Of a stretch of DNA of 64,000 nt, positions 1-7,986 are shown one piece after another (position 1 is the stretch's first letter; every line of letters begins with the position of its first letter). The notes beneath the pieces were generated by a model. It had not been told where the DNA came from, searched no databases, and was given only the letters and a program-made list of their open reading frames with translations. The translations under genes were made by a program, and so were the position numbers. Source of the stretch: Aurantimonas manganoxydans SI85-9A1 (GTDB lineage: Bacteria; Pseudomonadota; Alphaproteobacteria; Rhizobiales; Rhizobiaceae); contig NZ_CH672387.1 of NCBI RefSeq assembly GCF_000153465.1, positions 3,937,955 to 4,001,954 of the forward strand. Reading direction: 5' to 3'.

Positions 1-1
1 C

Positions 2-742
2 ACGCTCGGCCTGCAGCTCTCCACGACGAAGCGCCCCGAGGAACTGGCGGTGGCCACCGCCTCGGCGCTGGTGGAGGCGAGCCACGGGTCGCCGATGGAG
101 GAACTGGCCGAGCAGAACCGCGCGCTGCGCGATTCGCTCGCCGAGCAACAGTTCCTGCTGCGCGAACTGCATCACCGCACCAAGAACAACCTCGCCATCA
201 TCCAGTCACTGGCGATCATGCAGGCGCGCCAGGCGACCACCGAGGAGACGCAGGATGCGCTGTCGGTGCTGACCAACCGCATCCAGGCCTTCGCCAACGC
301 CCACAATTTCCTGCACCGGGCCGAGGACGTCACCCAGGTCGACCTGCAGCAGCATCTGGAAAGCCTGACCGACCGGCTGGCATCGGCGATGGGCGATCAC
401 CAGCTCACCATCACCTGCAAGGTCGATGCCGTGCCGGTCGCCTTCGACACCGCCACCGAGCTCGCCCTTATCGTCAACGAGCTGGTCACCAACGTCACCA
501 AGCACGCCATGCAGGCGGGCCAGACCAAGGGGCGCGTCACCATCGAGGCGCATCAGTCCGACGGCACGCTGCATCTGCGGATCGCCGACGACGGCGAGGG
601 CCTGGCCGATGCCGAGACGGTGCTGCGCAATTCCAAGTCGCTCGGCTGGCGGATCGTCGAGGGCTGCGTGCGCAAGCTCAACGGCACGATAGACGTGGAC
701 GGCAGCGACGGGCTCGCCATCTCCCTGACCTTCCCGATCTGA
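2..742 (+). CDS. HWE/HisKA_2-family sensor histidine kinase, C-terminal part (5' end outside window)
   Basis: The reading frame is open from the left edge, so the start lies outside the window; an internal GTG at 50 is probably not the true start. The visible part has a short coiled segment rich in Glu/Gln/Leu, then a HisKA_2 H-box (ELHHRTKNNLAII, phospho-acceptor His in HHR) and a HATPase_c domain with N-box (NELVTNVTKHAM) and G-box (DDGEGL). This layout (HisKA_2 plus degenerate ATPase lid) is typical of alphaproteobacterial kinases that often signal to PhyR-type or single-domain receivers. The input domain, probably PAS, GAF or a receiver, cannot be seen. No partner regulator lies downstream; the next gene is convergent. 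Family assignment is firm, signal and partner unknown. Confidence 0.85.
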   Translation, partial: TLGLQLSTTKRPEELAVATASALVEASHGSPMEELAEQNRALRDSLAEQQFLLRELHHRTKNNLAIIQSLAIMQARQATTEETQDALSVLTNRIQAFANAHNFLHRAEDVTQVDLQQHLESLTDRLASAMGDHQLTITCKVDAVPVAFDTATELALIVNELVTNVTKHAMQAGQTKGRVTIEAHQSDGTLHLRIADDGEGLADAETVLRNSKSLGWRIVEGCVRKLNGTIDVDGSDGLAISLTFPI

Positions 743-791
743 CCCCACGCCAAGGAACGGGCGGCACGCGCTGAGCCGCCCTGCCCGTCGG

Positions 792-1730
792 TCAGTGCTT
801 GCCGGAATCCGGCAGGTCGATGCCCGGGAACACCTTGATGACCGCGCTGTCGTCCCACTGGCCATAGCCGGCGTTGCTGGCCGTGGCGAACATCGAATAG
901 GCGGTGGTGGCCAGCGGCAGCGGGAACTTCATCGACAGGCCGGTCTCAGTCACAAGGCCGAGATCCTTGACGAAGATGTCGACCATCGAGGTCGGCGTGT
1001 AGTCGCCGTCGACCACGTGGCGCATCCGGTTCTCGAACATCCAGGAATTGCCGGCGGCGTTGGTGACGACGTCGTACATGGTCTCGAGCGGGATATTCGC
1101 CTTGGCGGCCAGCGCCATCGCCTCGGCGCCGGCAGCGATGTGCACGCCAGCGAGAAGCTGGTGGATGATCTTCACCGTGGCGCCGTCGCCGATCTTCTCG
1201 GAAATCCGGTAGACCTTGCCGGCCACCGCATCGAGCACCGGCTGGAGCTGGTCGAAGACGGCAGCCGGACCGGCGGCCATGACCGTCATTTCGCCCGCGG
1301 CGGCCCTGGCGGCGCCGCCCGAGACCGGCGCGTCGAGCATGGTCAGGCCGGCGGCCTCCAGTTCGGCGGCGATGGCCTTGGCGTCGGCGACCGAGATCGT
1401 CGCGGAGACCATGACCGGCGTTCCCGCCTTCAGATGCGCGGCAAGGCCCTTCTCGCCGAACAGCGCATCACGGCACTGGGCAGCGTTGACGGTGAGCAGG
1501 ATGACGGCATCGAGGTCGCCGGCAAAGTCGCGCCCGTCGCTGGCCGCACCGGCTCCGCCCGCCTCGACGAAGGCCTCGCAGGCGCTGTCGCGCGGGTCGA
1601 TGCCGTAGGTGGTCAAGCCCGCCGCGACGCAGGAGGTCGCCGCGCCCATGCCCATCGATCCCAGGCCGACCACGGCGACGCGCATCGACCCGCTTTTTGC
1701 GCCTGCGGCGGTGTTGTCCTCGTTACCCAT
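792..1730 (-). CDS. ltnD: NAD-dependent L-threonate dehydrogenase-like protein (3-hydroxyisobutyrate dehydrogenase superfamily)
   Basis: About 312 residues. The N-terminal Rossmann fold carries VGLGSMGMGAA, followed by the substrate signature DAPVSGG and the family's catalytic lysine segment (TVKIIHQLLAG). The C-terminal all-helical stretch with AGNSWMFENR and SMVDIFVKDLGLV matches what I remember of L-threonate 2-dehydrogenase better than 3-hydroxyisobutyrate or tartronate semialdehyde reductases. The start at 1730 is preferred because GAGGGGAAG sits just upstream; an in-frame ATG at 1790 has no such site and adds non-conserved residues. LtnD normally works with a four-carbon acid kinase (DUF1537) and an aldolase or isomerase, but none is adjacent, so the exact substrate is inferred. 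It is divergent from the flavoprotein at 1916. Confidence 0.75.
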   Translation of the reverse strand: MGNEDNTAAGAKSGSMRVAVVGLGSMGMGAATSCVAAGLTTYGIDPRDSACEAFVEAGGAGAASDGRDFAGDLDAVILLTVNAAQCRDALFGEKGLAAHLKAGTPVMVSATISVADAKAIAAELEAAGLTMLDAPVSGGAARAAAGEMTVMAAGPAAVFDQLQPVLDAVAGKVYRISEKIGDGATVKIIHQLLAGVHIAAGAEAMALAAKANIPLETMYDVVTNAAGNSWMFENRMRHVVDGDYTPTSMVDIFVKDLGLVTETGLSMKFPLPLATTAYSMFATASNAGYGQWDDSAVIKVFPGIDLPDSGKH

Positions 1731-1915
1731 CGTCGTCTTCCCCTCTTGGTCGATTCCCGCACGGCGGCGCGTGACATCATCATCGGTCATGCTGACATAG
1801 TCGGGCGAGCCCCCGGCAGTCTACCGCCCCGCCCGATCGCCTGCCGCCGGACCACAGGATTGGCCGCGTGCTGGCGTGTTCGTGATCGCGGCGGGATTGC
1901 CCTGCGGCCAAGGGG

Positions 1916-3178
1916 ATGCTTGGCAACAGATCGGGACCGGGCGGCGCTGCCGCCCTTGCGAACGGAGCCAAGCCCCTGCCCCAGACCCACAGCGGCCGAC
2001 GCAAGCATCTGGTGCTTCTGGGCGCCGGCCATTCCCATGTCGCTGTCCTGAAGGCCTTCGGCGAGCGGCCGCATCCCGATGTCGACCTGACGCTGGTCAC
2101 GCGAGACGTCGCCACGCCCTATTCCGGCATGCTGCCCGGCTTCGTGTCCGGCGAATATACACATGCCGACCTGCATATCGACGCCGGCGGGCTTGCCCGC
2201 TTTGCCAGCGCGACGCTGGTGACCGGCGACGCGACAGGCCTCGACGCCAGCAAACGCACGCTGAGCATCGCCGGCCGGCCGCCGCTGGCTTACGATCTCC
2301 TGTCGATCGACATCGGTTCGGCGCCGAGCCGGCCCGCCGGCATGCCGGGTATTCCGGTCAAGCCGATCGGCGGGTTCGTCGAACGGCTGGAACGCCTGTC
2401 GGCCGAACTGGCCGCAAGCCCGGACCCCGTCCGCATCGCCGTGGTCGGCACCGGGCCGGCCGGGGTCGAGCTGGCCCTGGGGCTGCATCGGCGCCTGTCG
2501 GGCGCCGCCTCGCAGAACAGGGAAGACCACGCGGCGAAGGTCGAAATCCAATTGCTCGGTCGCGCCGCCACCATTCTGCCCAAACGCAGCCGGCGTACGC
2601 AGCGCCGCATCACCGCCACGCTCGCGCGCCGGAGGATCGACCTGCAGACCGGCTTCGACGTCACCGGCTTCGAGAGCGGCACGGTACGGGCGGCGGACGG
2701 CCGTACGGTCGCGGCGGACATGCTGCTCTGGGCGACCAGCAGCGCCGCGGCGCCCTGGCTGCGGGACACCGGCCTTGCCCTCGACGAACAGGGTTTCGTA
2801 CGGGTGGATGCCTGCCTGCGATCGCTCTCGCATCCGGAGATCTTCGCCGCCGGCGACATCGCCGCGCTGCCCGATCCGCGGCCGAAAGCCGGCGTCTTCG
2901 CTGTCAGGGCAGGCCCGGTGCTGGCCGCAAATCTGCGTCGCACGATCAACGGCGAAGCGCTGCAGCCCTACCGGCCCCAGAAGCACTGGCTGACGCTGCT
3001 CTCCACCGCGGACGGCCGGGCGGTCGCCGACAAATGGGGGCTGTCGCTGGAAGGGCGCTGGGTCTGGCGCTGGAAGAACTGGAACGATCGCCGCTTCGTC
3101 GACGGCTACAACGCCCTCGCCGCAGCCGCCGGCCGCCAGGCGTCCGACAACATCCGCAACAGCGCCCGACGCCGCTAG
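1916..3178 (+). CDS. FAD/NAD(P)-binding oxidoreductase, SelD-N-terminal-type, stand-alone
   Basis: A 420-residue flavoprotein of the pyridine-nucleotide disulfide oxidoreductase/NDH-2 fold. An N-terminal dinucleotide motif (LVLLGAGHSHVAVLK, near residue 32) is followed by TPYSGMLPGFVSGEY, a second nucleotide site (VVGTGPAGVELALG, about residues 178-191) and the FAD-closing motif IFAAGDIAALPDPRPKAGVFAV. The sequence resembles the flavoprotein domain that in many bacteria is fused to selenide,water dikinase (SelD). Here the protein stops after the flavin domain and no selenophosphate synthetase domain follows. The start is uncertain, since AAGGGG directly abuts the ATG. Its stop TAG lies in a CTAG that also holds the stop of the convergent carboxypeptidase. 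Electron acceptor unknown; quinone reduction is plausible. Confidence 0.75.
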   Translation: MLGNRSGPGGAAALANGAKPLPQTHSGRRKHLVLLGAGHSHVAVLKAFGERPHPDVDLTLVTRDVATPYSGMLPGFVSGEYTHADLHIDAGGLARFASATLVTGDATGLDASKRTLSIAGRPPLAYDLLSIDIGSAPSRPAGMPGIPVKPIGGFVERLERLSAELAASPDPVRIAVVGTGPAGVELALGLHRRLSGAASQNREDHAAKVEIQLLGRAATILPKRSRRTQRRITATLARRRIDLQTGFDVTGFESGTVRAADGRTVAADMLLWATSSAAAPWLRDTGLALDEQGFVRVDACLRSLSHPEIFAAGDIAALPDPRPKAGVFAVRAGPVLAANLRRTINGEALQPYRPQKHWLTLLSTADGRAVADKWGLSLEGRWVWRWKNWNDRRFVDGYNALAAAAGRQASDNIRNSARRR

Positions 3179-4122
3179 CGGGTCAGGGAGAGACCCGGCA
3201 GCCCGGCGACTGCGCCGGATGCGGGGCCGAGATACTGGTCGATCAGCGCCTCGACCCGGGCATTGCGCTCGCGCCCGGTACGGCCACCCATCACAACGAC
3301 GATGATCCGCCGACCCCGGCGGGTGGCGGTGGCGGCCAGATGGAAGCCGGCGTCGCGGATGTATCCGGTCTTCAGCCCATCGACTCCCTCAACGCTGCCC
3401 AGCAGCTTGTTGGTCGCGTTGTAGTGACGGCCATTGTAGTCGAAGCCGGTCCGGGTGAAGAGCGAGGCATAGGCGGGAAAGCGGTTCAGCAGCGCGCGGC
3501 CGAGGGTGGCCATGTCGCGGGCCGTCGAGATCTGCCCCTCGTCCGGCAGGCCGGAGGCATTGACGAAGCGCGTCCGGCTCATGCCGAGCGCGCGGGCCTT
3601 TGCGGTCATGGCATTGGCGAAATCGGCCTCGCTGCCGCCGAGATTCTCCGCGATCACCGTGGCGACGTCATTGGCCGATTTCACCGCGATCGCCTGGGCT
3701 GCATCCGCGACCCGGATCGTCTCGCCGGCCTTGAGGCCGAGCTTGGAGGGAGGCTGCGACGCGGCGTTCTCACTGACCCGCAATTCGCTGCTCATTGACA
3801 GCCGGCCGGCCTCGATCGTCTCGAACAGGAGATACAGCGTCATCATCTTGGTGAGCGAGGCGGGGTAACGCAGGCCGTCTGCCGCATCCTCGTAGAGCGT
3901 GCGCCCGCTGGCAAAGTCGAGCACCAGCGTCGATTCCCCGCGCACTTCCGCAACGCCCGGCGTGGCCGTGGCCGCGCCGACCCGGGCATAGGGCAAGAGC
4001 CCGGCGGTCGTCAGCTCGGTCGATTGGCAGGCGACGAGCGTCAGCGCCAGGAGCGCGGCAAGCGCGGCCTTGAGGGATGCGAGCGGGCGAAGCCGGAACG
4101 ACAGGCGCTGGGTCAAGATCAT
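3175..4122 (-). CDS. D-alanyl-D-alanine carboxypeptidase, lipoprotein (peptidase S11, DacA/DacF type)
   Basis: A 315-residue low-molecular-weight penicillin-binding protein that trims D-Ala from peptidoglycan stem peptides in the periplasm. All three active-site motifs are present: SLTK (Ser89, Lys92), SAN (149-151) and KTG (251-253). The N-terminus is a signal peptide ending in a lipobox (LVAC, Cys32), so the enzyme is probably an outer- or inner-membrane lipoprotein rather than being anchored by the C-terminal amphipathic helix of classical DacA. It ends soon after the transpeptidase fold, without a PBP5 C-terminal domain. The ATG at 4122 puts the signal sequence near the start; an ATG at 4194 would add 24 unlikely residues. 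Confidence 0.88.
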   Translation of the reverse strand: MILTQRLSFRLRPLASLKAALAALLALTLVACQSTELTTAGLLPYARVGAATATPGVAEVRGESTLVLDFASGRTLYEDAADGLRYPASLTKMMTLYLLFETIEAGRLSMSSELRVSENAASQPPSKLGLKAGETIRVADAAQAIAVKSANDVATVIAENLGGSEADFANAMTAKARALGMSRTRFVNASGLPDEGQISTARDMATLGRALLNRFPAYASLFTRTGFDYNGRHYNATNKLLGSVEGVDGLKTGYIRDAGFHLAATATRRGRRIIVVVMGGRTGRERNARVEALIDQYLGPASGAVAGLPGLSLTR

Positions 4123-4428
4123 CTCGTCTGGATCGGATGGCCGAAAGCTAAGTCGTCCCGGCACGGCCCTGTCAAATAGCAGTCCCGCCTTCATGATCGC
4201 TTAACGCTGGTTGTGCTTTCGCGACCACACTTCCCCGGGTGGCAGAAGATACGCTGTCCGTGTCGCGGCGACGCGCCGGAGGCGCAAGGCGGCAGTGGCG
4301 TTCCCATGTTGCGGCGGTCTAGAAGGACCTACAGGACGCAGACCGACCAATGCGCCCGGTCGCCCGCCCGTCACCGCACCGTGCGTAGCCCCGAACGTCT
4401 CCCCGCCGCCCATCCATCCGGACCCGCC

Positions 4429-5283
4429 ATGACCGAACACGCCTTCATCCTCACCCTGTCCTGCAGCGACCAGCCGGGCATCGTCGCCGCGGTGACGACC
4501 GAACTGGCCGATGCCGGCGCCAATATCGCCGAAAGCGCCCAGTTCTGGGATCGCCAGACGGGCCGGTTCTTCCTGCGCATCGCCTTCACGGCGCCGGCGG
4601 CCGCCAGCCGCGATGCGCTCGAGCGCCAGCTCGCGCCGGTGGCCGCGCGGTTCGACATGAAGCTCGCCATCACCGACGAGGCGCGGGTGCCGAAGATCAT
4701 CCTGATGGTGTCGAAATTCGACCACGCGCTGCTGCACCTGCTCTACCAGATCCGGGTCGGCTGGCTGCGGGCCGAAGTCGTCGCCATCGTGTCCAATCAC
4801 GAGGATTCGCGCCGCACGGCCGACCACGAGGGCGTGCCGTTCCACCATTGGCCGGTGACCCGCGAGACCAAGGCCGAACAGGAGGAACGGGTCCTGAAGC
4901 TGGTGCGCGACAGCGATGCCGACCTCGTCGTCCTCGCCCGCTACATGCAGGTTCTGTCGGACAATCTCTCGCGCCGGCTGTCGGGGAAGGTGATCAACAT
5001 TCATCACTCCTTCCTGCCCAGCTTCAAGGGCGCCAAGCCCTACCACCAGGCCCATGAGCGCGGCGTCAAGCTGATCGGCGCCACCGCCCATTACGTCACC
5101 GCCGATCTCGACGAGGGTCCGATCATCGAGCAGGAGACCGAGCGGGTCAGCCATGCCATGTCGCCCGACGATTTCGTCGCCGTCGGCCGCGACGTGGAAA
5201 GCCGGGTGCTGGCCCGGGCGGTGAAGATGCATCTGGAACGCCGGGTCATAATCAACGACCACCGCACCGTGGTCTTCCGCTGA
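4429..5283 (+). CDS. purU: Formyltetrahydrofolate deformylase
   Basis: PurU hydrolyses 10-formyl-THF to THF and formate, balancing the one-carbon pool with glycine and purine metabolism. At 284 residues it has the usual length. An N-terminal ACT domain (about 1-80; FILTLSCSDQPGIVAAV) precedes a formyltransferase domain with INIHHSFLPSFKGAKPYHQA, which holds the catalytic Asn and His, and DLDEGPIIEQ, which holds the catalytic Asp. The ATG at 4429 matches the family N-terminus, although the Shine-Dalgarno signal is weak. The frame extends upstream to 4213 but that part is not conserved. The formate it releases could feed the formate dehydrogenase encoded at 33-38 kb. Confidence 0.95.
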   Translation: MTEHAFILTLSCSDQPGIVAAVTTELADAGANIAESAQFWDRQTGRFFLRIAFTAPAAASRDALERQLAPVAARFDMKLAITDEARVPKIILMVSKFDHALLHLLYQIRVGWLRAEVVAIVSNHEDSRRTADHEGVPFHHWPVTRETKAEQEERVLKLVRDSDADLVVLARYMQVLSDNLSRRLSGKVINIHHSFLPSFKGAKPYHQAHERGVKLIGATAHYVTADLDEGPIIEQETERVSHAMSPDDFVAVGRDVESRVLARAVKMHLERRVIINDHRTVVFR

Positions 5284-5448
5284 TCGGGAGGATCGCACGC
5301 GCCGCTTGGCGTCGACCGGACGGTGGTCAGATCGAAATCCCGCTTATATTCCCGCGGGACCGCCAGCCGTCAGACCAGGCCGGAGCGCGAACGTCGCGCG
5401 CCGGCCATGCCCGCCAGCTTTCCGCCTTCCAGCCACAGGACCCCGACC

Positions 5449-6132
5449 ATGCGCGCCGCGATCTATTTCACGCCGCCCGCCGGTGCGCCGCTGACCCGGA
5501 CCGCCGCCGAATGGCTGGGTCGCAGCGCCTTCGACGGCGAACCGACCCGAGACCCCGATCCCGCTATAGATCCGCTCGTCGCGTCACCGGCGCGCTATGG
5601 CTTTCATGCGACCATGCGCGCGCCGTTCCGGCTTGCCGAGGGCGTCGACCTTTCCGAAGTGGATGCGCGGCTGGCGGCCTTCTGCGCCTCGCGCGACCCG
5701 GTGCGGATCGCAGAGCTGGTGCTGGCGAGGCTCGGGCCGTTCTTCGCGCTGGTGCCCGAGAGCGCGCCGCCGGCCCTCGGCGAACTGGAATCGGCCGTCG
5801 TGCGCAGCTTCGAGCCGCTGCGCGCCCCCGCCACGGCCGAGGAGATCTCGCGCCGCAAGCCGCACAAGCTGACCGAACGCCAGCGCGACTATCTGGAGAG
5901 ATGGGGCTATCCTCACGTCTTCGAGGAATTCCGCTTCCACATGACCCTGACCGGCAAGGTTCCGGCCGCCGAGCGCAAGCCCGTCGAAGCGCAGCTGAGC
6001 GACAGATTCGCCCCCTTCGATGGCGCCCCGCTTGCCATCGACCATCTGGCTCTTTTCATGGAGCCGGAGCCGGGCGCGCCGTTCCGCGTCCATTCGGTCC
6101 ATCCGTTCCGCCGCCCTTCGGAAGATGCCTGA
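5449..6132 (+). CDS. DUF1045 phosphonate-metabolism protein, 2H phosphoesterase fold
   Basis: A 227-residue protein of the DUF1045 (Phn operon protein) family. It carries the two HxT motifs of 2H phosphoesterases, HATMRAPF (His53, Thr55) and HMTLTGKV (His164, Thr166), about 110 residues apart as expected for one bilobed active site. The start at 5449 follows AGGA with good spacing. It precedes phnM by one base and forms a phosphonate module with phnM and phnN. Members sit in C-P lyase operons but, as far as I know, have not been assigned a step. 2H enzymes open cyclic phosphates, and phosphonate breakdown makes a 1,2-cyclic ribose phosphate normally opened by PhnP. No phnP is visible here, so a PhnP-like role is my inference. 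Confidence 0.85.
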   Translation: MRAAIYFTPPAGAPLTRTAAEWLGRSAFDGEPTRDPDPAIDPLVASPARYGFHATMRAPFRLAEGVDLSEVDARLAAFCASRDPVRIAELVLARLGPFFALVPESAPPALGELESAVVRSFEPLRAPATAEEISRRKPHKLTERQRDYLERWGYPHVFEEFRFHMTLTGKVPAAERKPVEAQLSDRFAPFDGAPLAIDHLALFMEPEPGAPFRVHSVHPFRRPSEDA

Positions 6133-6133
6133 C

Positions 6134-7270
6134 ATGCCCGACGAGACCATCCTCACCAATGCCCGCATCGTCACGCCGGAGGCGGTGATCAACGGCCATG
6201 TGGTCATGCGCGACGGCGTAATTGCCGGCTTCGACGAAGGCCCGGCCACCGGCGACGACATGGGCGGCGACATCCTCATCCCCGGCCTCGTCGAACTGCA
6301 CACCGACCATATCGAGGGCCATTTCAATCCGCGGCCACGGGTGATGTGGAACAAGATGGCCGCCATCCAGGCGCACGACAATCAGATCGCCGGCTCCGGC
6401 ATCACGACCGTCTTCGACGCGCTCAGGGTCGGCACCGAGGAGAATGGCACGCTGACCGCCGACGACATGGCGGAGATGGGCCGGACCATCGACCGCGCCG
6501 TCGCCGAAGGGCGGGTGCGGGCCGACCATTACATCCATCTGCGCTGCGAAGTCTCGGCCGCCGACGTGGTCGAGGGCTTCGACAAGATCGCCGGCAATCC
6601 GCGGCTGAAGCTGGTGTCGCTGATGGATCATGCGCCTGGCCAGCGCCAGTTCGCCGACATGGACGCCTATCGCGCCTATTTCCAGAAGAAGCTGAACATG
6701 TCGGATGCCGATTTCGACGCCTTCAGCGCCCGCCGGCTCGCCGAATCCGAGCGCCACGCGCCGCCCGCCCGGCGCGCCATCGCCGGGGTCTGCCGCGAGC
6801 GCGGCATCGCGGTGGCCTCCCATGACGACGCCACCGCCGCCCATGTCGCCGCAGCCATCGAGCTGGGCACGCGCATTGCCGAGTTCCCGACGACGGTGGA
6901 GGCGGCCGCCGCTTCGCGCGAGGCCGGGCTGCACGTGCTGATGGGCGCGCCCAACATCGTGCGCGGCGGCTCGCATTCCGGCAATGTCTCGGCAATCGAG
7001 CTTCTGCACCGGGGCACCCTCGACATCCTCTCCTCGGACTATGTTCCCTTCTCGATGCTGCAGGCGGTGTTCGTTCTGGCCGAGAGCGGCGAATGTGACC
7101 TGCCGGCGGCGATCCGGCTGGTCACTGCCAATCCGGCCGCCGCGGTCGGTCTCGCGGATCGCGGCGCCATCGCCCGGGGGCTGCGCGGCGATCTGGTGCG
7201 GGTTTCCACCAGCGCCGGCGATCCGCCGGTGGTGCGCGCGGTCTGGCGGGAGGGCCGGCGTGTCGCCTGA
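6134..7270 (+). CDS. phnM: Alpha-D-ribose 1-methylphosphonate 5-triphosphate diphosphatase
   Basis: A 378-residue amidohydrolase-superfamily enzyme that removes pyrophosphate from ribose 1-alkylphosphonate 5-triphosphate before C-P bond cleavage by PhnJ. Metal-binding motifs are visible: ELHTDHIEGH near residue 54, SLMDHAPGQ, SHDDAT, and the C-terminal SSDYVP. The ATG at 6134 is favoured because GGAAG (6120-6124) lies 9 bases upstream; an in-frame ATG at 6125 would overlap the DUF1045 stop. Its 3' end overlaps phnN. The enzyme needs PhnGHIJKL products as substrate, and those genes are not in this window, so they must lie elsewhere or be missing. Confidence 0.93.
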   Translation: MPDETILTNARIVTPEAVINGHVVMRDGVIAGFDEGPATGDDMGGDILIPGLVELHTDHIEGHFNPRPRVMWNKMAAIQAHDNQIAGSGITTVFDALRVGTEENGTLTADDMAEMGRTIDRAVAEGRVRADHYIHLRCEVSAADVVEGFDKIAGNPRLKLVSLMDHAPGQRQFADMDAYRAYFQKKLNMSDADFDAFSARRLAESERHAPPARRAIAGVCRERGIAVASHDDATAAHVAAAIELGTRIAEFPTTVEAAAASREAGLHVLMGAPNIVRGGSHSGNVSAIELLHRGTLDILSSDYVPFSMLQAVFVLAESGECDLPAAIRLVTANPAAAVGLADRGAIARGLRGDLVRVSTSAGDPPVVRAVWREGRRVA

Positions 7271-7859
7271 TCCCGCACGCAGCGCAGGCGGAATGGCCCC
7301 AGGCGGCTCCGGCCTGTTCGTCGCCGTCGTCGGCCCGAGCGGCGCCGGCAAGGACACGCTGCTGGCGCTGGCGGCGGAAGATCTGGCGAAGACACCCGGC
7401 ATCGTCTTTGCCCGGCGGATCGTGACCCGGGACGCCATCGCGGCGATCGAGGATCACGACGTCATGAGCCCTGCCGACTTCGCCGCTGCGGAGGCGTCGG
7501 GGGCGTTCTGCCTGTCGTGGCGGGCCCACGGCCTCGCCTATGGTTTGCCGGCGTATCTGACGACGGCGCTGACGGATGGAACCACTGTGGTCGCGAATGT
7601 TTCGCGCCGGGTCTTCGCCGAAGCCGCAGAGCGCTTCGCACGGCTCGCCATCGTCGAGATCACCGCGCCGCCCGCCGTGCTCATCGCCCGCATCGCCGCG
7701 CGTGGCCGCGAAGCGCCGGAGGAGATCTCCGCCCGTATCGCCCGGCAGGTGGAACTGACCGTACCGCCCGGCGCCGAGGCGCATCATCGCATCGTCAATG
7801 ACGCCAGCCCGCAGGACGGCCGCCGCAAACTGGTCGAGATCCTGCGCGCCGCAAGCTGA
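7260..7859 (+). CDS. phnN: Ribose 1,5-bisphosphate phosphokinase
   Basis: A 199-residue guanylate-kinase-like P-loop enzyme that phosphorylates ribose 1,5-bisphosphate to PRPP, returning the phosphonate ribose carrier to nucleotide metabolism. The Walker A motif is VVGPSGAGKDT. The ARRIVTRD and EITAPPAVLIARIAARGR segments match the family's substrate and lid regions. The start is taken as GTG 7260 because GGGAGGG (7248-7254) is 5 bases upstream and the gene then overlaps phnM by 11 bp; ATG 7293 is an alternative that still keeps the P-loop. It closes the DUF1045-phnM-phnN unit. The next gene starts after a 127-base gap and is probably unrelated. Confidence 0.92.
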   Translation: MSPDPARSAGGMAPGGSGLFVAVVGPSGAGKDTLLALAAEDLAKTPGIVFARRIVTRDAIAAIEDHDVMSPADFAAAEASGAFCLSWRAHGLAYGLPAYLTTALTDGTTVVANVSRRVFAEAAERFARLAIVEITAPPAVLIARIAARGREAPEEISARIARQVELTVPPGAEAHHRIVNDASPQDGRRKLVEILRAAS

Positions 7860-7986
7860 CGGCCCTTGCAGGCCGAGGCTCGACAGAGCCGGCCGGCCCA
7901 GTCATCTTCGGCCCCGATTTGCGGCGGCGCGCGTCCGCCGCGCTGCGGCCGCCGAGCCGCCAAGAGGACAATCCGGGCCCAGCACC

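Noticed and set aside
206-865. Leftward frame overlapping the histidine kinase end
   Set aside because: Antisense to conserved kinase motifs; no domain or start signal.
1791-1915. A possible cobalamin-type riboswitch between the threonate dehydrogenase-like gene and the flavoprotein
   Set aside because: G+C-rich hairpins are present but the conserved B12-box bases are not.
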